Source: a virus. From it: a stretch of DNA of 45,847 bases. Of this stretch, positions 7,967 to 17,379 are shown piece after piece; the stretch's first letter is position 1; each line of letters starts with the position of its first letter. The notes under the pieces were generated by a model. It was not told where the DNA came from, ran no database searches, and saw nothing but the letters and a program-made list of their open reading frames with translations. The position numbers and the translations under genes are program-made. Location of the stretch: IMG/VR virus record IMGVR_UViG_3300023257_000042, positions 1 through 45,847 of that record; one strand, 5' to 3'.

Positions 7967-8476
7967 TCAGGGGGCTGCGGAGTCTAGGAAAGTCAGGTCG
8001 AGGGTCCAGTCCCACTGCGACTGGACGTTCCACACACGGAAAGCTTCCTTGAAGTGGGCACCCGCCTGATCCTCGGTCCAGTCGTTGAGCCGCTGAAGGC
8101 GTGTCAAGATTCTGGCAATGCCTTTCGGACCGTCCAGCTTCGCCGTCCGTCCTGCATGTTTAACTTCGTGACACAAAGGACACAGGGCAACGAGGCCCAC
8201 GAGCTTCTGGATCCTGAGATCCTCGTTGTAGCTCCAGACCTCATGGCACTCTACGGGCCAATCTCTACCCTGGTCCTTCCCTGACTCACCACAGATCTCG
8301 CAACGGTACTCCGCCCGGCGATAACACATCCGGCGGAATCGGTCCCACATGGAGCGTGGGCACTTGGTACGAACGTTCTCCGCCCACGCTGTAAAGGGAA
8401 CAAGCTCGATGTACAGCGGTTTGGTCGGTCGCTTCGGGATGGGGTCGTTTCCAAAGGTGAAGGTCTTGACGGTCAC
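7967..8476 (-). CDS. HNH-like protein
   Basis: 169 residues, GTG start overlapping the SbcD stop codon (GTGA), with GGAG upstream. The zinc frame CEICGES and LCPLCHEVKHAG encloses PVECHEVWSYNED, a variant of the HNH core with the conserved His-Glu. Proteins of this type are widespread in phages and are probably nucleases; several occur beside DNA-packaging or recombination genes. The coupling to sbcD suggests a resident role in DNA processing. Confidence 0.7.
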   Translation of the reverse strand: MTVKTFTFGNDPIPKRPTKPLYIELVPFTAWAENVRTKCPRSMWDRFRRMCYRRAEYRCEICGESGKDQGRDWPVECHEVWSYNEDLRIQKLVGLVALCPLCHEVKHAGRTAKLDGPKGIARILTRLQRLNDWTEDQAGAHFKEAFRVWNVQSQWDWTLDLTFLDSAAP

Positions 8477-9540
8477 TTCGCTCCAGTTTGCTCCAGGTAA
8501 GCCAGGGTACGTTCCTTCACCAACTCTGGCACGTCTGGGAGTGCCCTCACGTCATCCAGGAGAGAAGTGACCTGACGGACAGCCAGGGCGCTGTGGAGGC
8601 TGTCAACTAGGGCATCCACCGTCATCTTGCGGGCTTCCTGCCGGACACGACCAACGAGGTCGAACACCTCAGCGGAAGGAGCCACCTTCAGAGGCTTCAC
8701 CTCGTGGGTTATCTTCCCGTCCTGGTCGAACCCGAGGACCACACAACTGGGGGTGCGCTCCAGGTCGTCCTGGCTCAGGGAACCACGGGAAAGGCTCCCC
8801 GTGTTGACGACCCACTTTCCCTTGGCAATCTCCTTCACACCCTGGTCCTTATGCCAGTGGCCGAAACAGAAAACATCAGGGTCAAGAGAAGCAAGCTCCT
8901 CATACTTAATGATGTCCTCAGCCTCGAACATGGTCCCACCACGCTGGCTGGCCAGGCAATGGACCATCACGACCAGGAAATCCTCCTCCCCCTTGATGAT
9001 CGAAGTGAAACGAGCAAAGTCATACTGGGTACCATGGAAGGGGATGCCCACCACCCGCACGACAGGTTCGGTCCTACCTGGGACGAAGGGGCTACCCTGG
9101 ACCCAACCTGTACCTGCCCGGTCGAAGAGAAAAGCTCTCACCGTGGGGCTACTCTTATCGGACTGTCCGAAGTACACCTCCAACGGGTCATAACAGGGCT
9201 GGATGATCTGGGACTTGAACAGCACCCCCAAAGGAGCCTCTGACAGAAACCGTATGTCTCCGTACTTCACGTCGTGGTTGCCCACAATGCCCAGAGTCGG
9301 ACAGGGGTAAACCCGATGGATCTCCGTGACCCGCTGTATCAACTCGTGGCTGGTCCGGGACGGACTCTTAACATGAAAAAGATCACCACCATCCAGCACT
9401 GCAGAGGCACCGGCCTGTCTGGCAATATCTCCCACCTGGACGAGCTTGTTGAGGATAGTATCAGCCCAGTCATCAATACGGGACTGAGGGGGCTGATCCG
9501 CCAGATGGGCGTCCGTGCGCCACACAAGTGAAACGGCCAT
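8473..9540 (-). CDS. SbcD-like metallophosphoesterase nuclease subunit
   Basis: 355 residues from ATG 9540 (CAGGAG eight bases before it). All metallophosphoesterase motifs are present: DAH (10-12), GGDLFH (51-56), GNHD (87-90), a later VHC histidine and FGHWH. SbcD/Mre11 is the nuclease partner of the SbcC/Rad50 ATPase and of T4 gp47; the complex processes DNA ends and hairpins. Its start lies one base past the stop of the SbcC-like gene, as in most sbcCD operons, although the order here is sbcC then sbcD on the minus strand. Confidence 0.9.
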   Translation of the reverse strand: MAVSLVWRTDAHLADQPPQSRIDDWADTILNKLVQVGDIARQAGASAVLDGGDLFHVKSPSRTSHELIQRVTEIHRVYPCPTLGIVGNHDVKYGDIRFLSEAPLGVLFKSQIIQPCYDPLEVYFGQSDKSSPTVRAFLFDRAGTGWVQGSPFVPGRTEPVVRVVGIPFHGTQYDFARFTSIIKGEEDFLVVMVHCLASQRGGTMFEAEDIIKYEELASLDPDVFCFGHWHKDQGVKEIAKGKWVVNTGSLSRGSLSQDDLERTPSCVVLGFDQDGKITHEVKPLKVAPSAEVFDLVGRVRQEARKMTVDALVDSLHSALAVRQVTSLLDDVRALPDVPELVKERTLAYLEQTGAK

Positions 9541-9541
9541 T

Positions 9542-10762
9542 CTAGTGCTCCTGGTGATTAATGGATCCACAAACAGGACACGCCCCAATTGTCCCGAGAG
9601 TCTCCAGCAGTTCCTTGGTCAACTCGGCCTCATCAGCCTCATCCTCACTCAGCACTTGCTCCAAGGTCTCGATCTGAACCCGCACCTTGATCAGACGGGT
9701 CTGGAAATCCTTGGCCGTCTGGAGAGCCTCTACTAACCGTGTCGCCTTAGCTGGGTCTACATCCACGGTAACGTCTTCAACACCCTCCAGGGAGGCCACC
9801 CCTTCCTGTGCCCCCACCCGCCGATCCCTGAGCAGCTTATGACCCCGCAGCTCTTCCTGAAGTAACGCCACCGTGTCAAAGGCATCAGTCTCGGGGGGTG
9901 CCACAGCCTCGATCCCCGAAAGAGAGTCCACAGCGGTAGACGCCTCGTTCAACCGTTCCTGAAGATGCACACAACCCTGCAACTGCCGATGCAACAGATC
10001 CACCGTAGTGAAAGCAGCGTCCTCGGGAGGGGTGACGTCCTCGATCCCCGAAAGATCTGACACCGCAGTGGATGCCTCTACCAATCGATCTCTCAGCCCG
10101 AACAAGGACTCAAGGGCAACCTCTATCCGCTGGGCGAGTTGGGCGCTCTCCTCAAGGCTGGTTACCTCCGTAGCCAACTCATCCAGACCATCGAAGCGAT
10201 CCAACTCTATAGTCAGCCTCTCGTGGTCCCCCCGGCGGACACCCAACTCGGATGAGGCCGAACGTTTGTCAGACGTAGCAAGGCGCAAAGCGTCATTGAG
10301 TTGTCGGACCCGCTCTACGTCGGCAACAGCCTCTGCCATCACAGAACCAGGCAAATCCAGCAGGAAAACCTGACCCGTAAACTGGGGTGCCACCTGGGGC
10401 CAAATCTCTCGGTTGGCTGCTGTGATAGGGCACACCCCGAACGCTGCTACCTCAGGAGGGACACCTTGACCGGGATAGATTGGATCCCCCCCATCTATAA
10501 TGTAGGTCGGTTTGTCCCCCCGAGCCCTCCCCTTCTCCCAGGCCAAGGTGCGCCCATCGTCAAACTCGATGTCCACACGAGCCTTGGTTTCCCCGTGCCG
10601 GATGAAGCTGGTCCCCCTCAGATTCTGGAAGGCTGCTCGGATCGCCCGCATAAGAGAGGACTTCCCAGTGTTGTTCGCTCCGGTCACCACAGTCAGATGG
10701 TCCACCTCAATGGACACATCTACCAGCGACTGGAAGTTCTGGACTCGGATCTTGACGGACAT
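9542..10762 (-). CDS. Half-length SbcC/Rad50-like ATPase ending at a zinc hook
   Basis: 406 residues. Walker A is GANNTGKSS (28-36), and the N-terminal lobe continues as in SbcC. A coiled coil follows, containing three copies of a roughly 50-residue unit (LSGIEDVTPPEDAAF, LSGIEAVAPPETDAF, LEGVEDVTVDVDP). The protein ends with CPVCGSINHQEH, a zinc-hook CxxC. Normal SbcC returns from the hook along a second coil to a C-terminal lobe with signature, Walker B and D-loop; all of that is missing. The stop is followed at once by sbcD, so it is not an edge effect. The second half may be a separate gene outside the window, or this is a different architecture. Confidence 0.8.
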   Translation of the reverse strand: MSVKIRVQNFQSLVDVSIEVDHLTVVTGANNTGKSSLMRAIRAAFQNLRGTSFIRHGETKARVDIEFDDGRTLAWEKGRARGDKPTYIIDGGDPIYPGQGVPPEVAAFGVCPITAANREIWPQVAPQFTGQVFLLDLPGSVMAEAVADVERVRQLNDALRLATSDKRSASSELGVRRGDHERLTIELDRFDGLDELATEVTSLEESAQLAQRIEVALESLFGLRDRLVEASTAVSDLSGIEDVTPPEDAAFTTVDLLHRQLQGCVHLQERLNEASTAVDSLSGIEAVAPPETDAFDTVALLQEELRGHKLLRDRRVGAQEGVASLEGVEDVTVDVDPAKATRLVEALQTAKDFQTRLIKVRVQIETLEQVLSEDEADEAELTKELLETLGTIGACPVCGSINHQEH

Positions 10763-12051
10763 CAGTCTTCTACCTCTTCGGCACTAGGTACCTCGGGCTT
10801 CTTCGTCGGATCCTGACCATCCACGATAGCCATGACCTCACGGATGGTCTCAGATTCGTCATCCTCGTTGAAATCGTCCCCGATCCCAATCGGAGCATCA
10901 GGGCTGGCGTTCAGTGACTGGAGGGCCAACGTGTGTATCTCCTCCCAGGCACCAGGGGTGGTCCTAATGAGATCCTTGAAACCGTCTATTCCCTGCGCCC
11001 GCAGGGAAGAACCATCTGCCCGCTCCCAGGAGTACCAGGAACCCGCCTTCTTAACCAACCCCCGCTTGGCGGAAAGGTCGATCATGGAGCGGACATCATC
11101 GATCCCCTCCCCAAACACGAGATAGAATTTGGCCTCCCGGCCCTGTGAAGCGGAAACCTTACACTTGTCAATCTTGGCCAAAACGACATTGGCCACAGGA
11201 ACTTCGATGTTGGTGTGGGTCATCGGATCGTACCGCTTCCCTTTCTCTGTCGCTATCCTTCTCAATCCGAGACGCACCTCACTGTAGAACTTCCAGGCGT
11301 AACCACCCTGCTGGGTCGTCTGCGGCCCCTTGTTGAAACCACCACCGCCGCCAGTGTTGATCTTGGAACGAAGCTGGGAGATACCAACCACGCAGGTATT
11401 CGTGCGGGCCATCATCGCCTTAAGCTGCGGGAGGTACTCGGACCACTTGGCTGCCTTGGCCCCAACCCGTCCGATCTCACCCTTGTCTTCGAGCTTCTGG
11501 TCCCACTGTGCCGTCGTGGCCCCAGCCGCCACCGAGTCAATAATGACCAGATCCACACCCGCCTTGACCATCCCCCAGAGGTAGGCCAGGCCCTTCTCCA
11601 GGGTCTCTGGCTGGAGGAGCAGGAAGCGGTCGGGTTCATCGATGGGGACGCCCAGCGACTTAGCATAGGCCACATCGATGGCGTGCTCCCAGTCGATAAA
11701 ACCGACACACCCTCCCCGCCTACATGTCTCGGCTGCGACAGTCAGTGCCATCGTCGTTTTTCCCGAGGTCTCGGCCCCGTAGAGGTTGATGAGTCGTCCA
11801 CGAGGGAACCCCGGACACGGCAACACGCCCGCCCGGTTGGGGACACCACCGATCAGGAAGTCGATAATAACTGACCCGGTCGGAAGATGTGGGTGCGACT
11901 GTGTGAAACGAGCCTCATCAATCCGTACCTCAGAAGACTTCTCGTCTGGGAACACCTTGTTCATGACGCTACGAGCCTGTGCCAATGCTGACAGCCCTAC
12001 ATCCTTCTCCGGGACTTTCCCCGTCGCTGTATCTTTCTTTTTCCGTGCCAT
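10762..12051 (-). CDS. recA: RecA-family recombinase
   Basis: 429 residues, ATG start overlapping the RuvC-like gene. Walker A is GAETSGKTT (92-100), followed by GFIDWEHAIDVAYAKSLGV, the Walker B strand LVIIDSVAAG and the GISQLRSKI switch, all diagnostic of RecA. It should form filaments on single-stranded DNA and drive strand exchange. Compared with bacterial RecA (about 350) there are a longer N-terminus and an acidic C-terminal tail ending EEVED. It sits between the resolvase and SbcC-like genes in one overlapping operon. Confidence 0.92.
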   Translation of the reverse strand: MARKKKDTATGKVPEKDVGLSALAQARSVMNKVFPDEKSSEVRIDEARFTQSHPHLPTGSVIIDFLIGGVPNRAGVLPCPGFPRGRLINLYGAETSGKTTMALTVAAETCRRGGCVGFIDWEHAIDVAYAKSLGVPIDEPDRFLLLQPETLEKGLAYLWGMVKAGVDLVIIDSVAAGATTAQWDQKLEDKGEIGRVGAKAAKWSEYLPQLKAMMARTNTCVVGISQLRSKINTGGGGGFNKGPQTTQQGGYAWKFYSEVRLGLRRIATEKGKRYDPMTHTNIEVPVANVVLAKIDKCKVSASQGREAKFYLVFGEGIDDVRSMIDLSAKRGLVKKAGSWYSWERADGSSLRAQGIDGFKDLIRTTPGAWEEIHTLALQSLNASPDAPIGIGDDFNEDDESETIREVMAIVDGQDPTKKPEVPSAEEVED

Positions 12052-12716
12052 CAGTTGACTCCCTTAGACCAAAGGAAAAAACGCTCATCCTCACGGTGAC
12101 AAATGCCCCGCACTACCGTCTGACCCGCCCTCTTGCCCCGCTGGTAGGTGTGGATCTCCGTAAACTGCTTCAGTTCTTTGGGGGTCAGATCGCTTTCCTT
12201 CAGGACCCCCTTGTAGAACGACCAGAAACGGGCACCAGCCCTCGCTGCCCAATAGGCATCGGCCTCATTATGGTTCCAGCGACCCTTCCCACCGGCGTCC
12301 AGCTTGGCCCCCTCTACCATGTCCGGTTTCATCATCTTCCAGCCTTTGGGGCGTTGGAGGAAGGTGTGACAATGGGACTTGATCTGCCCAGGGGAGAAGA
12401 ACACCACGTCGACCTGTGCCGCTCGCAGCGCTTCACAAACGTACAGGAACAGCCCATACAGTCCCTCACTATACATCTCGTGGAAAACGGGGTACTCCAA
12501 ACTGACGAGGGTGATCCCATAGGTCACCCCACACCGCTCAACCAGCAGCCTGACGCTCTCCCTCAACTCGCAGTAGCGGTCGATGAAGAGCGTCTTGGCG
12601 CTAGTTTGAAAACGTCCCCGACTCAGACATCTAGCAGTCGAGCCCTCAGGGGTGTCCGAGTCATGGATGGCCCACCCAAAATTCGTAAGACTTGGGTCAA
12701 ACCCCAAAACTCGCAT
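12051..12716 (-). CDS. RuvC-like Holliday junction resolvase (RNase H fold)
   Basis: 221 residues. GFDPSLTNFGWAI at the N-terminus gives the first catalytic Asp, LVSLEYPVF the glutamate, and HNEADAYWAA the C-terminal Asp of the RuvC/RNase H fold. Such enzymes cut four-way junctions made by RecA. The gene ends on the recA start codon, and an SSB-like gene precedes it, so recombination use is strongly suggested. The C-terminal 60 residues are a basic extension not seen in classic RuvC. Confidence 0.8.
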   Translation of the reverse strand: MRVLGFDPSLTNFGWAIHDSDTPEGSTARCLSRGRFQTSAKTLFIDRYCELRESVRLLVERCGVTYGITLVSLEYPVFHEMYSEGLYGLFLYVCEALRAAQVDVVFFSPGQIKSHCHTFLQRPKGWKMMKPDMVEGAKLDAGGKGRWNHNEADAYWAARAGARFWSFYKGVLKESDLTPKELKQFTEIHTYQRGKRAGQTVVRGICHREDERFFLWSKGVN

Positions 12717-12734
12717 CCCCGTCCCCTCCCTGAA

Positions 12735-13472
12735 TTAGTCGTCCAGGAGACCGCTCACCACGCTCTCGATGTCCCCGGAGGCGACAGCATTGTCCCCGAC
12801 GTCGAGGGGGGCGGGTGCCCCACCAGCACCCTGGAGCTTCTCCCGAAGCTGCGAGATCGTCATTTCACGCCCAATGAAGTCCTGGACGTTCGCCACGAGG
12901 CCCGCCACGGCCTCCTTGATCTCGCCCGCCACCTTCGCTCCCTTGGGGGATGTCAGGAACTGACGGTAAAGATTCTCCTTGCAGGGGGTGAACGTCATCT
13001 TCTGGAACTGCGTGCCACCCTCTTCGCACTTGGCAGTAACGTCGTGCTCACCGAAACCGAACTCGGCGTGGATCTGCTCCAGCGTCTTGTACTTGTCGGC
13101 GGAAATGACCCAGGGCTTAACCTCGTACTCACCGGCCTGGAGGCGCTCCGAGGACAGAGCACCCCGCTTGTCGGTCGGCCACACGATGACGACGGTCACG
13201 ATACGCTGGCGGGGGGGCTCACCAGCCATCTTCGTGTACTCTGGCCCCCTGTTCATCACGTACCCGGCACCCTGGATGAAATTGACGGGTCCACCCGAAA
13301 ACAGCGGGGCCTGCCCACTGTCCGCCTCTCCCAGATCGGGCTCTCCCGCCTCGTTCTGGCTCCACCAGGCAAAGGAGAGACGGTAGGTGTTGCCACCCTG
13401 CGCTTTCCAAGCCTTCGTCTTGAAACCGATGTGGTCGTCGTTCTGACCAAAACTGAATGTACCGTCGCTCAT
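12735..13472 (-). CDS. Putative single-stranded DNA-binding protein
   Basis: 245 residues; the second of two adjacent ATGs (13472) gives the better spacing from GGGAGG. The N-terminal half is rich in aromatic and beta-type sequence (YRLSFAWWSQNEAGE, QRIVTVVIVWPTD). The C-terminus is a linker followed by an acidic tip, DIESVVSGLLDD, a feature shared by SSB proteins that recruit partners. Two cysteines (AKCEEGG, FTPCKEN) could bind zinc as in T4 gp32, but the full zinc motif is not visible. Location directly upstream of ruvC-like and recA supports the role; sequence alone is not decisive. Confidence 0.45.
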   Translation of the reverse strand: MSDGTFSFGQNDDHIGFKTKAWKAQGGNTYRLSFAWWSQNEAGEPDLGEADSGQAPLFSGGPVNFIQGAGYVMNRGPEYTKMAGEPPRQRIVTVVIVWPTDKRGALSSERLQAGEYEVKPWVISADKYKTLEQIHAEFGFGEHDVTAKCEEGGTQFQKMTFTPCKENLYRQFLTSPKGAKVAGEIKEAVAGLVANVQDFIGREMTISQLREKLQGAGGAPAPLDVGDNAVASGDIESVVSGLLDD

Positions 13473-13563
13473 CATTTGCCTCCCGGCTGTTGTATGGACG
13501 GAACAAGGTCTACTAGACAGGTTCCGTCATCATCTTCTACCCGAACGGGATTAAAAAGGGACT

Positions 13564-14589
13564 CTATGGAGCCTCAAATTCTGCAAGAAGATCTAAAAGA
13601 TTCTCTTCGGGGATTGCCATCCTCCCAGTGGGGGGTGGTGGGGGTTCCTTCCTGGCGTCATTCATCGTCAAGGTCTCCAGGAACACCTCAGCGGACTCAG
13701 CGGACACCGTAGGAGGCAGGATAGCCTCACCCGAAGCCACCACACCAGTCTCTGGTAGAAGCTCGTCCACAAGCGACGTAGGCCCCACAGGGGGCACTTC
13801 CACAAGGGGGTCTGGTTCTACAACTACTGCCTCGGCCACAGGCTCTGGTTCCGGGGGTGTTGCCTCCTCAGGGGAGACCACCGAGGTGGGAACCTCCTCT
13901 GCCACAACGGGATCCTCCCAGTCACCAGAGTCCTGAGCAAGGTGAACCTCACTGTCCACCCTCCCAATGATCTCTTTGATACTGGCCGCATCAGACTGTG
14001 CTGGACGACCTTCCTCCAGGTTCACACTTGTCTCAGCAGGAGGTACTCTTGACCCCCACTGGTGTCCTACGACCAACTCAGTCTGACACAACCGGATCTG
14101 GTCCCGCAAACGACCCTCAGTGTCCTTCAGATCATATCGCTTGGACTTCACCACGACCAGGACGGCATCCAGATCCGCCGTCAGCATCTCCAGGTCATGC
14201 ATCTTCCGCACTTCGCCGGAGAGTTTCCCCTGGGCAATGGCTTCCCGATCAGCCACGGAACGACCAGCACGGGTTTCAGGATCGTCAGCGAACAGGCGCT
14301 TCTTGGCCATGTCCAGACCCGTCTCTACCACACGGAGATGCCGCTTCGTCCAGTACAACCGCTGGGACACATCCAAGAAAATGCGTTCGCAACGATCCAG
14401 CATACGGCGGACCACGGCGGTCTTCTTGTTCAGCCGCTTCGGTCCGAAAGCCAGGGGATCCTCATCAAGCTCAACACTGAGGGTGCCTAATTCGGTGAAG
14501 ATGGCCTCGGCATCATCTGGCGGAAACACCACGATCTTGGGAGCCTCCGAAGGCTCCTCTACGACCGGATCCTGGGACTCGTCAGTCAT
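13564..14589 (-). CDS. Hypothetical protein with helical core and Pro/Glu/Val-rich tail
   Basis: 341 residues, start overlapping the previous stop (ATGA). Residues about 50-185 are helical and charged (AVVRRMLDRCERIFLDVSQRL, shortened here to its key part, then DLDAVLVVVKSKRYDLKDT). Residues about 225-320 are low complexity, with repeated Pro, Glu and Val (PPEPEPVAEAVVVEPDP). The end is acidic. No family recognised. Placed between the SSB-like and RecD2-type genes, it may be a recombination accessory factor; this is only context. Confidence 0.6.
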   Translation of the reverse strand: MTDESQDPVVEEPSEAPKIVVFPPDDAEAIFTELGTLSVELDEDPLAFGPKRLNKKTAVVRRMLDRCERIFLDVSQRLYWTKRHLRVVETGLDMAKKRLFADDPETRAGRSVADREAIAQGKLSGEVRKMHDLEMLTADLDAVLVVVKSKRYDLKDTEGRLRDQIRLCQTELVVGHQWGSRVPPAETSVNLEEGRPAQSDAASIKEIIGRVDSEVHLAQDSGDWEDPVVAEEVPTSVVSPEEATPPEPEPVAEAVVVEPDPLVEVPPVGPTSLVDELLPETGVVASGEAILPPTVSAESAEVFLETLTMNDARKEPPPPPTGRMAIPEENLLDLLAEFEAP

Positions 14590-14993
14590 TCTAGCCCTCC
14601 CCCGCCATCCCCGAGCATGTCCACAATGAGGCGGGAGTAGTTGGTCTTGATCGCACGGAGAGCCTGATCCCGCTGCTCCTCCGAGATGCTACCACCCGCA
14701 GCCGAATGGTCATGAGCAGCGATGTCCGCCTGCATCCCAAGTACGAAGGCTGCGACCTTGGCCTCCTTGAGGGTCATCCCTATCTGAGTCTGTGCAATAG
14801 CCATATCCCCCTCACCCTGGGGGGTCATCAGATCGGCAGCGCCCCCGGCGTCGTCTTGGGTGCTATCCCAGGCGGCGGAGAACCCAACGTAGTGGTCACC
14901 ACTGCGACCCTTCACAGAACGGGTACAAACCACCTTGGTGACACGCAACCGCTCCTTGAGCCTCTGAATCAGGGGATCGCTTTTGATGTCCAT
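14586..14993 (-). CDS. Hypothetical protein in recombination operon
   Basis: 135 residues from ATG 14993, with GAGGAG six bases before it; the frame extends to 15014 without need. It starts with a basic helix (DPLIQRLKERLRVTKVVC) and includes HYVGFSAAWDSTQDDAGGA; the C-terminal helix ends glycine-rich (LGDGGGGLE). It overlaps the next gene by four bases. Function unknown. Confidence 0.6.
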   Translation of the reverse strand: MDIKSDPLIQRLKERLRVTKVVCTRSVKGRSGDHYVGFSAAWDSTQDDAGGAADLMTPQGEGDMAIAQTQIGMTLKEAKVAAFVLGMQADIAAHDHSAAGGSISEEQRDQALRAIKTNYSRLIVDMLGDGGGGLE

Positions 14994-15027
14994 TTCGGTC
15001 TCCTCAATCGGCAACAGCCAGGATCAT

Positions 15028-17379
15028 CTACTCGCAGACGACCGCCGATGTTGGTGGATCGCAGGAAGAATTAAGGCGATCCCTTAACAGAGTGTTGCGT
15101 TGGTCCTCACGATCATTCAGGACTGCTGTAGTGAGAGCCGAGGGGGTTCCTACAAGAACCACACCCTGCTTTGCCCTCGTCACCGCTGTGTAGAGGAGAT
15201 TCCGCTGAAGCTGATGCCTGAAGGAGTCCACGAGGGGCAGCACGATGACGTCGTACTCCAGGCCCTGGGCCTTGTGGACGGTACAGGCATAAGCAAGGCG
15301 GATGGTCGTCGGTGCTTTTCGGAATGTGATCCGGACCTGGAGGACGGGGTCACCGAAAATCTTGACCTCTATCTCCTTGGCCTTCTGGTCAACATGAACG
15401 ATCTTCCCCACGTCCCCGTTATACACCCCCAACTTGTAGTCGTTCCTGACCACCATCACACGGTCATCCTCTCTCACGATACTGTCGGCGCCCAGTCGGA
15501 ACTCATGGAGACCATCCCGAGCGGGATTCAACAGATCTCGGAGCCGAGCGTTCAGACTTGTGACGCCCACCGTTCCCGAATGTCTTGGGCTTAGAACCTG
15601 GAAGTTCGCACGCCTCTTGTAGAGCTTCTGCGCCAACTCCAGAATAACAGCCTGGGCGTGATCCTCACTGCGGGTATGTATCAGGGTGAACTCCGGGGAG
15701 GATGAGAACTCTGGAACTTCTCCCCTGAAGATGTCGTGGGCAGCAAACACAATCGCTGATGTGTCCTTCTGACGGAAAATCTCCCGGAGGTCCGTCACAG
15801 GGAACAGCCCCGAGTTAATCATGTCCCGAAGAACGTTTCCAGGACCGACCGAAGGAAGCTGGGCAGCATCCCCTACAATAACGAGCCGGGTCTTTGGAGA
15901 GGTACAATTCAGCAGGCGGTACAAGAGGTGCTGGTCTAGCATAGATGCCTCGTCAAGGATGACGACCTCAGCAGGGTAAGGGTTATCCTGATCGTAACCC
16001 CACTCCTCGTCCCTCTCAGACATGGAGAGTCCACCAGAACTGTTGCCGACCACCCCGATGTAGGTGGAGGCCCTCTGGTCGTCACGCTTCCCACGGGCAG
16101 CAAAAGCCCTATGGATGGTAGAGGCCGAGGCACCTGTCAGCGCACCCAGGTTCTTCGCAGCAATCCCAGTCGGAGCACACAGGAGGAATTTCACCCCCGC
16201 CTCTTGAAGGATGTTCACAACGGCCCGTAAACCCGTGGTTTTGCCGGTACCCGGTAGGCCCGTAAGAATCGACACAGGAGCGAGAAGAGCATTAACTGCC
16301 CCCCTCTTCTGATCCTCGGACAACACGAGCTTGTTGGAGGCCCCCCACTCGTCCACGGCCACCGAAACTACGGATGCCAATCGGGGCCGTTTCGTCTTCG
16401 CTGCCTTCTCCGTCCGGGTGCCAAACAGAGCCAATCGCTGGAGGTACTCCTTGGTGGCCTGCCTTACTCCCTTGAAGCTGGCGGTTTTGAGCCTGCCCTG
16501 CAACATCTCTGCAGAATCCTTCTCCAGTTGGTAGGACCAGGGATCGTAAATGGCAAAGGTCCCCGGCTTCACATCCCGGTCGACAACAATGCCCTCGTTC
16601 TTGTGGCTGACTGCAATAGCCGCCCCCAACTCCTTTGGGGGTACGTCAGCAATCGTGACACCCACCTCCGCTGCCAGTTGCGGGGTGCTCATGTACATGT
16701 GGCCCATCTGCCGCCGGGACTTGGACACATACACGATGAGACCTTGGAGGCGTGCGGGAGAGTCCATGGACACCCCCAATCGCTTGGCAATCTCATCGGC
16801 CTGATGGAAGGAGATGCCGTTCACCTTAGTCAAGGCCCAGGGATTGGCCCCCAGCACGTCAGCGACATCATCCCCAAACATCGACCACACCCGCTTCACC
16901 ACTGCCGGAGGCAACCGGAGATCCAACAGGAAAGCCAGGCCCTTGAAATACGCCTGCACCTTCGTCCAACGCTGATGGACATAGAGAGCTGTGAAGGAGT
17001 CTAAACCGGGAACCTCCTCCAACGACTCAGCCTTCCCTAATGCGGGGATGAAGTCGTCCTCCCCGAAGAACTCCCGGATTGAGGCCACCACCCGCTCACC
17101 CACCCCATAGGACACGAGGGCATGAACTGCGGAAGGTACGTCCCAGGACGATTTGAGGACGGGAGCTTTGCTGATGGACAGTTGGTCGCCATAGCTCTTG
17201 TGCTTCACCCAGGAAGCCTCGAACCCAAACCAGGTGCCGATCTTAACGGGCATCCCAGGGATCGAACCCTTCACGGAAACGATGCCGTCGTCAACCTCAT
17301 CCAGCACCATCTTCAGAATGTAGAACGCCTTGGCGGGATCGTCATAGACGACGGTATGTACTCGCCCTGAAAAATACAC
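15028..17379 (-). CDS. RecD2-type superfamily 1 helicase
   Basis: 783 residues, GTG start sharing bases with the previous stop (TAGTG). Walker A is GLPGTGKTT (374-382), Walker B VVILDEASMLD, motif III LVIVGDAAQLPSVGPG, motif IV LREIFRQ, and the C-terminal SF1 motifs TVHKAQGLEYDVIVLP and YTAVTRAKQ are all intact. The N-terminal 340 residues resemble the RecD2 lead region with its helix-hairpin-helix repeats (LEEVPGLDSF, LTKVNGISFHQADEIAK). It should unwind DNA 5' to 3'. It can work with the RecA, SbcD and Cas4-like genes here. Confidence 0.88.
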   Translation of the reverse strand: MYFSGRVHTVVYDDPAKAFYILKMVLDEVDDGIVSVKGSIPGMPVKIGTWFGFEASWVKHKSYGDQLSISKAPVLKSSWDVPSAVHALVSYGVGERVVASIREFFGEDDFIPALGKAESLEEVPGLDSFTALYVHQRWTKVQAYFKGLAFLLDLRLPPAVVKRVWSMFGDDVADVLGANPWALTKVNGISFHQADEIAKRLGVSMDSPARLQGLIVYVSKSRRQMGHMYMSTPQLAAEVGVTIADVPPKELGAAIAVSHKNEGIVVDRDVKPGTFAIYDPWSYQLEKDSAEMLQGRLKTASFKGVRQATKEYLQRLALFGTRTEKAAKTKRPRLASVVSVAVDEWGASNKLVLSEDQKRGAVNALLAPVSILTGLPGTGKTTGLRAVVNILQEAGVKFLLCAPTGIAAKNLGALTGASASTIHRAFAARGKRDDQRASTYIGVVGNSSGGLSMSERDEEWGYDQDNPYPAEVVILDEASMLDQHLLYRLLNCTSPKTRLVIVGDAAQLPSVGPGNVLRDMINSGLFPVTDLREIFRQKDTSAIVFAAHDIFRGEVPEFSSSPEFTLIHTRSEDHAQAVILELAQKLYKRRANFQVLSPRHSGTVGVTSLNARLRDLLNPARDGLHEFRLGADSIVREDDRVMVVRNDYKLGVYNGDVGKIVHVDQKAKEIEVKIFGDPVLQVRITFRKAPTTIRLAYACTVHKAQGLEYDVIVLPLVDSFRHQLQRNLLYTAVTRAKQGVVLVGTPSALTTAVLNDREDQRNTLLRDRLNSSCDPPTSAVVCE

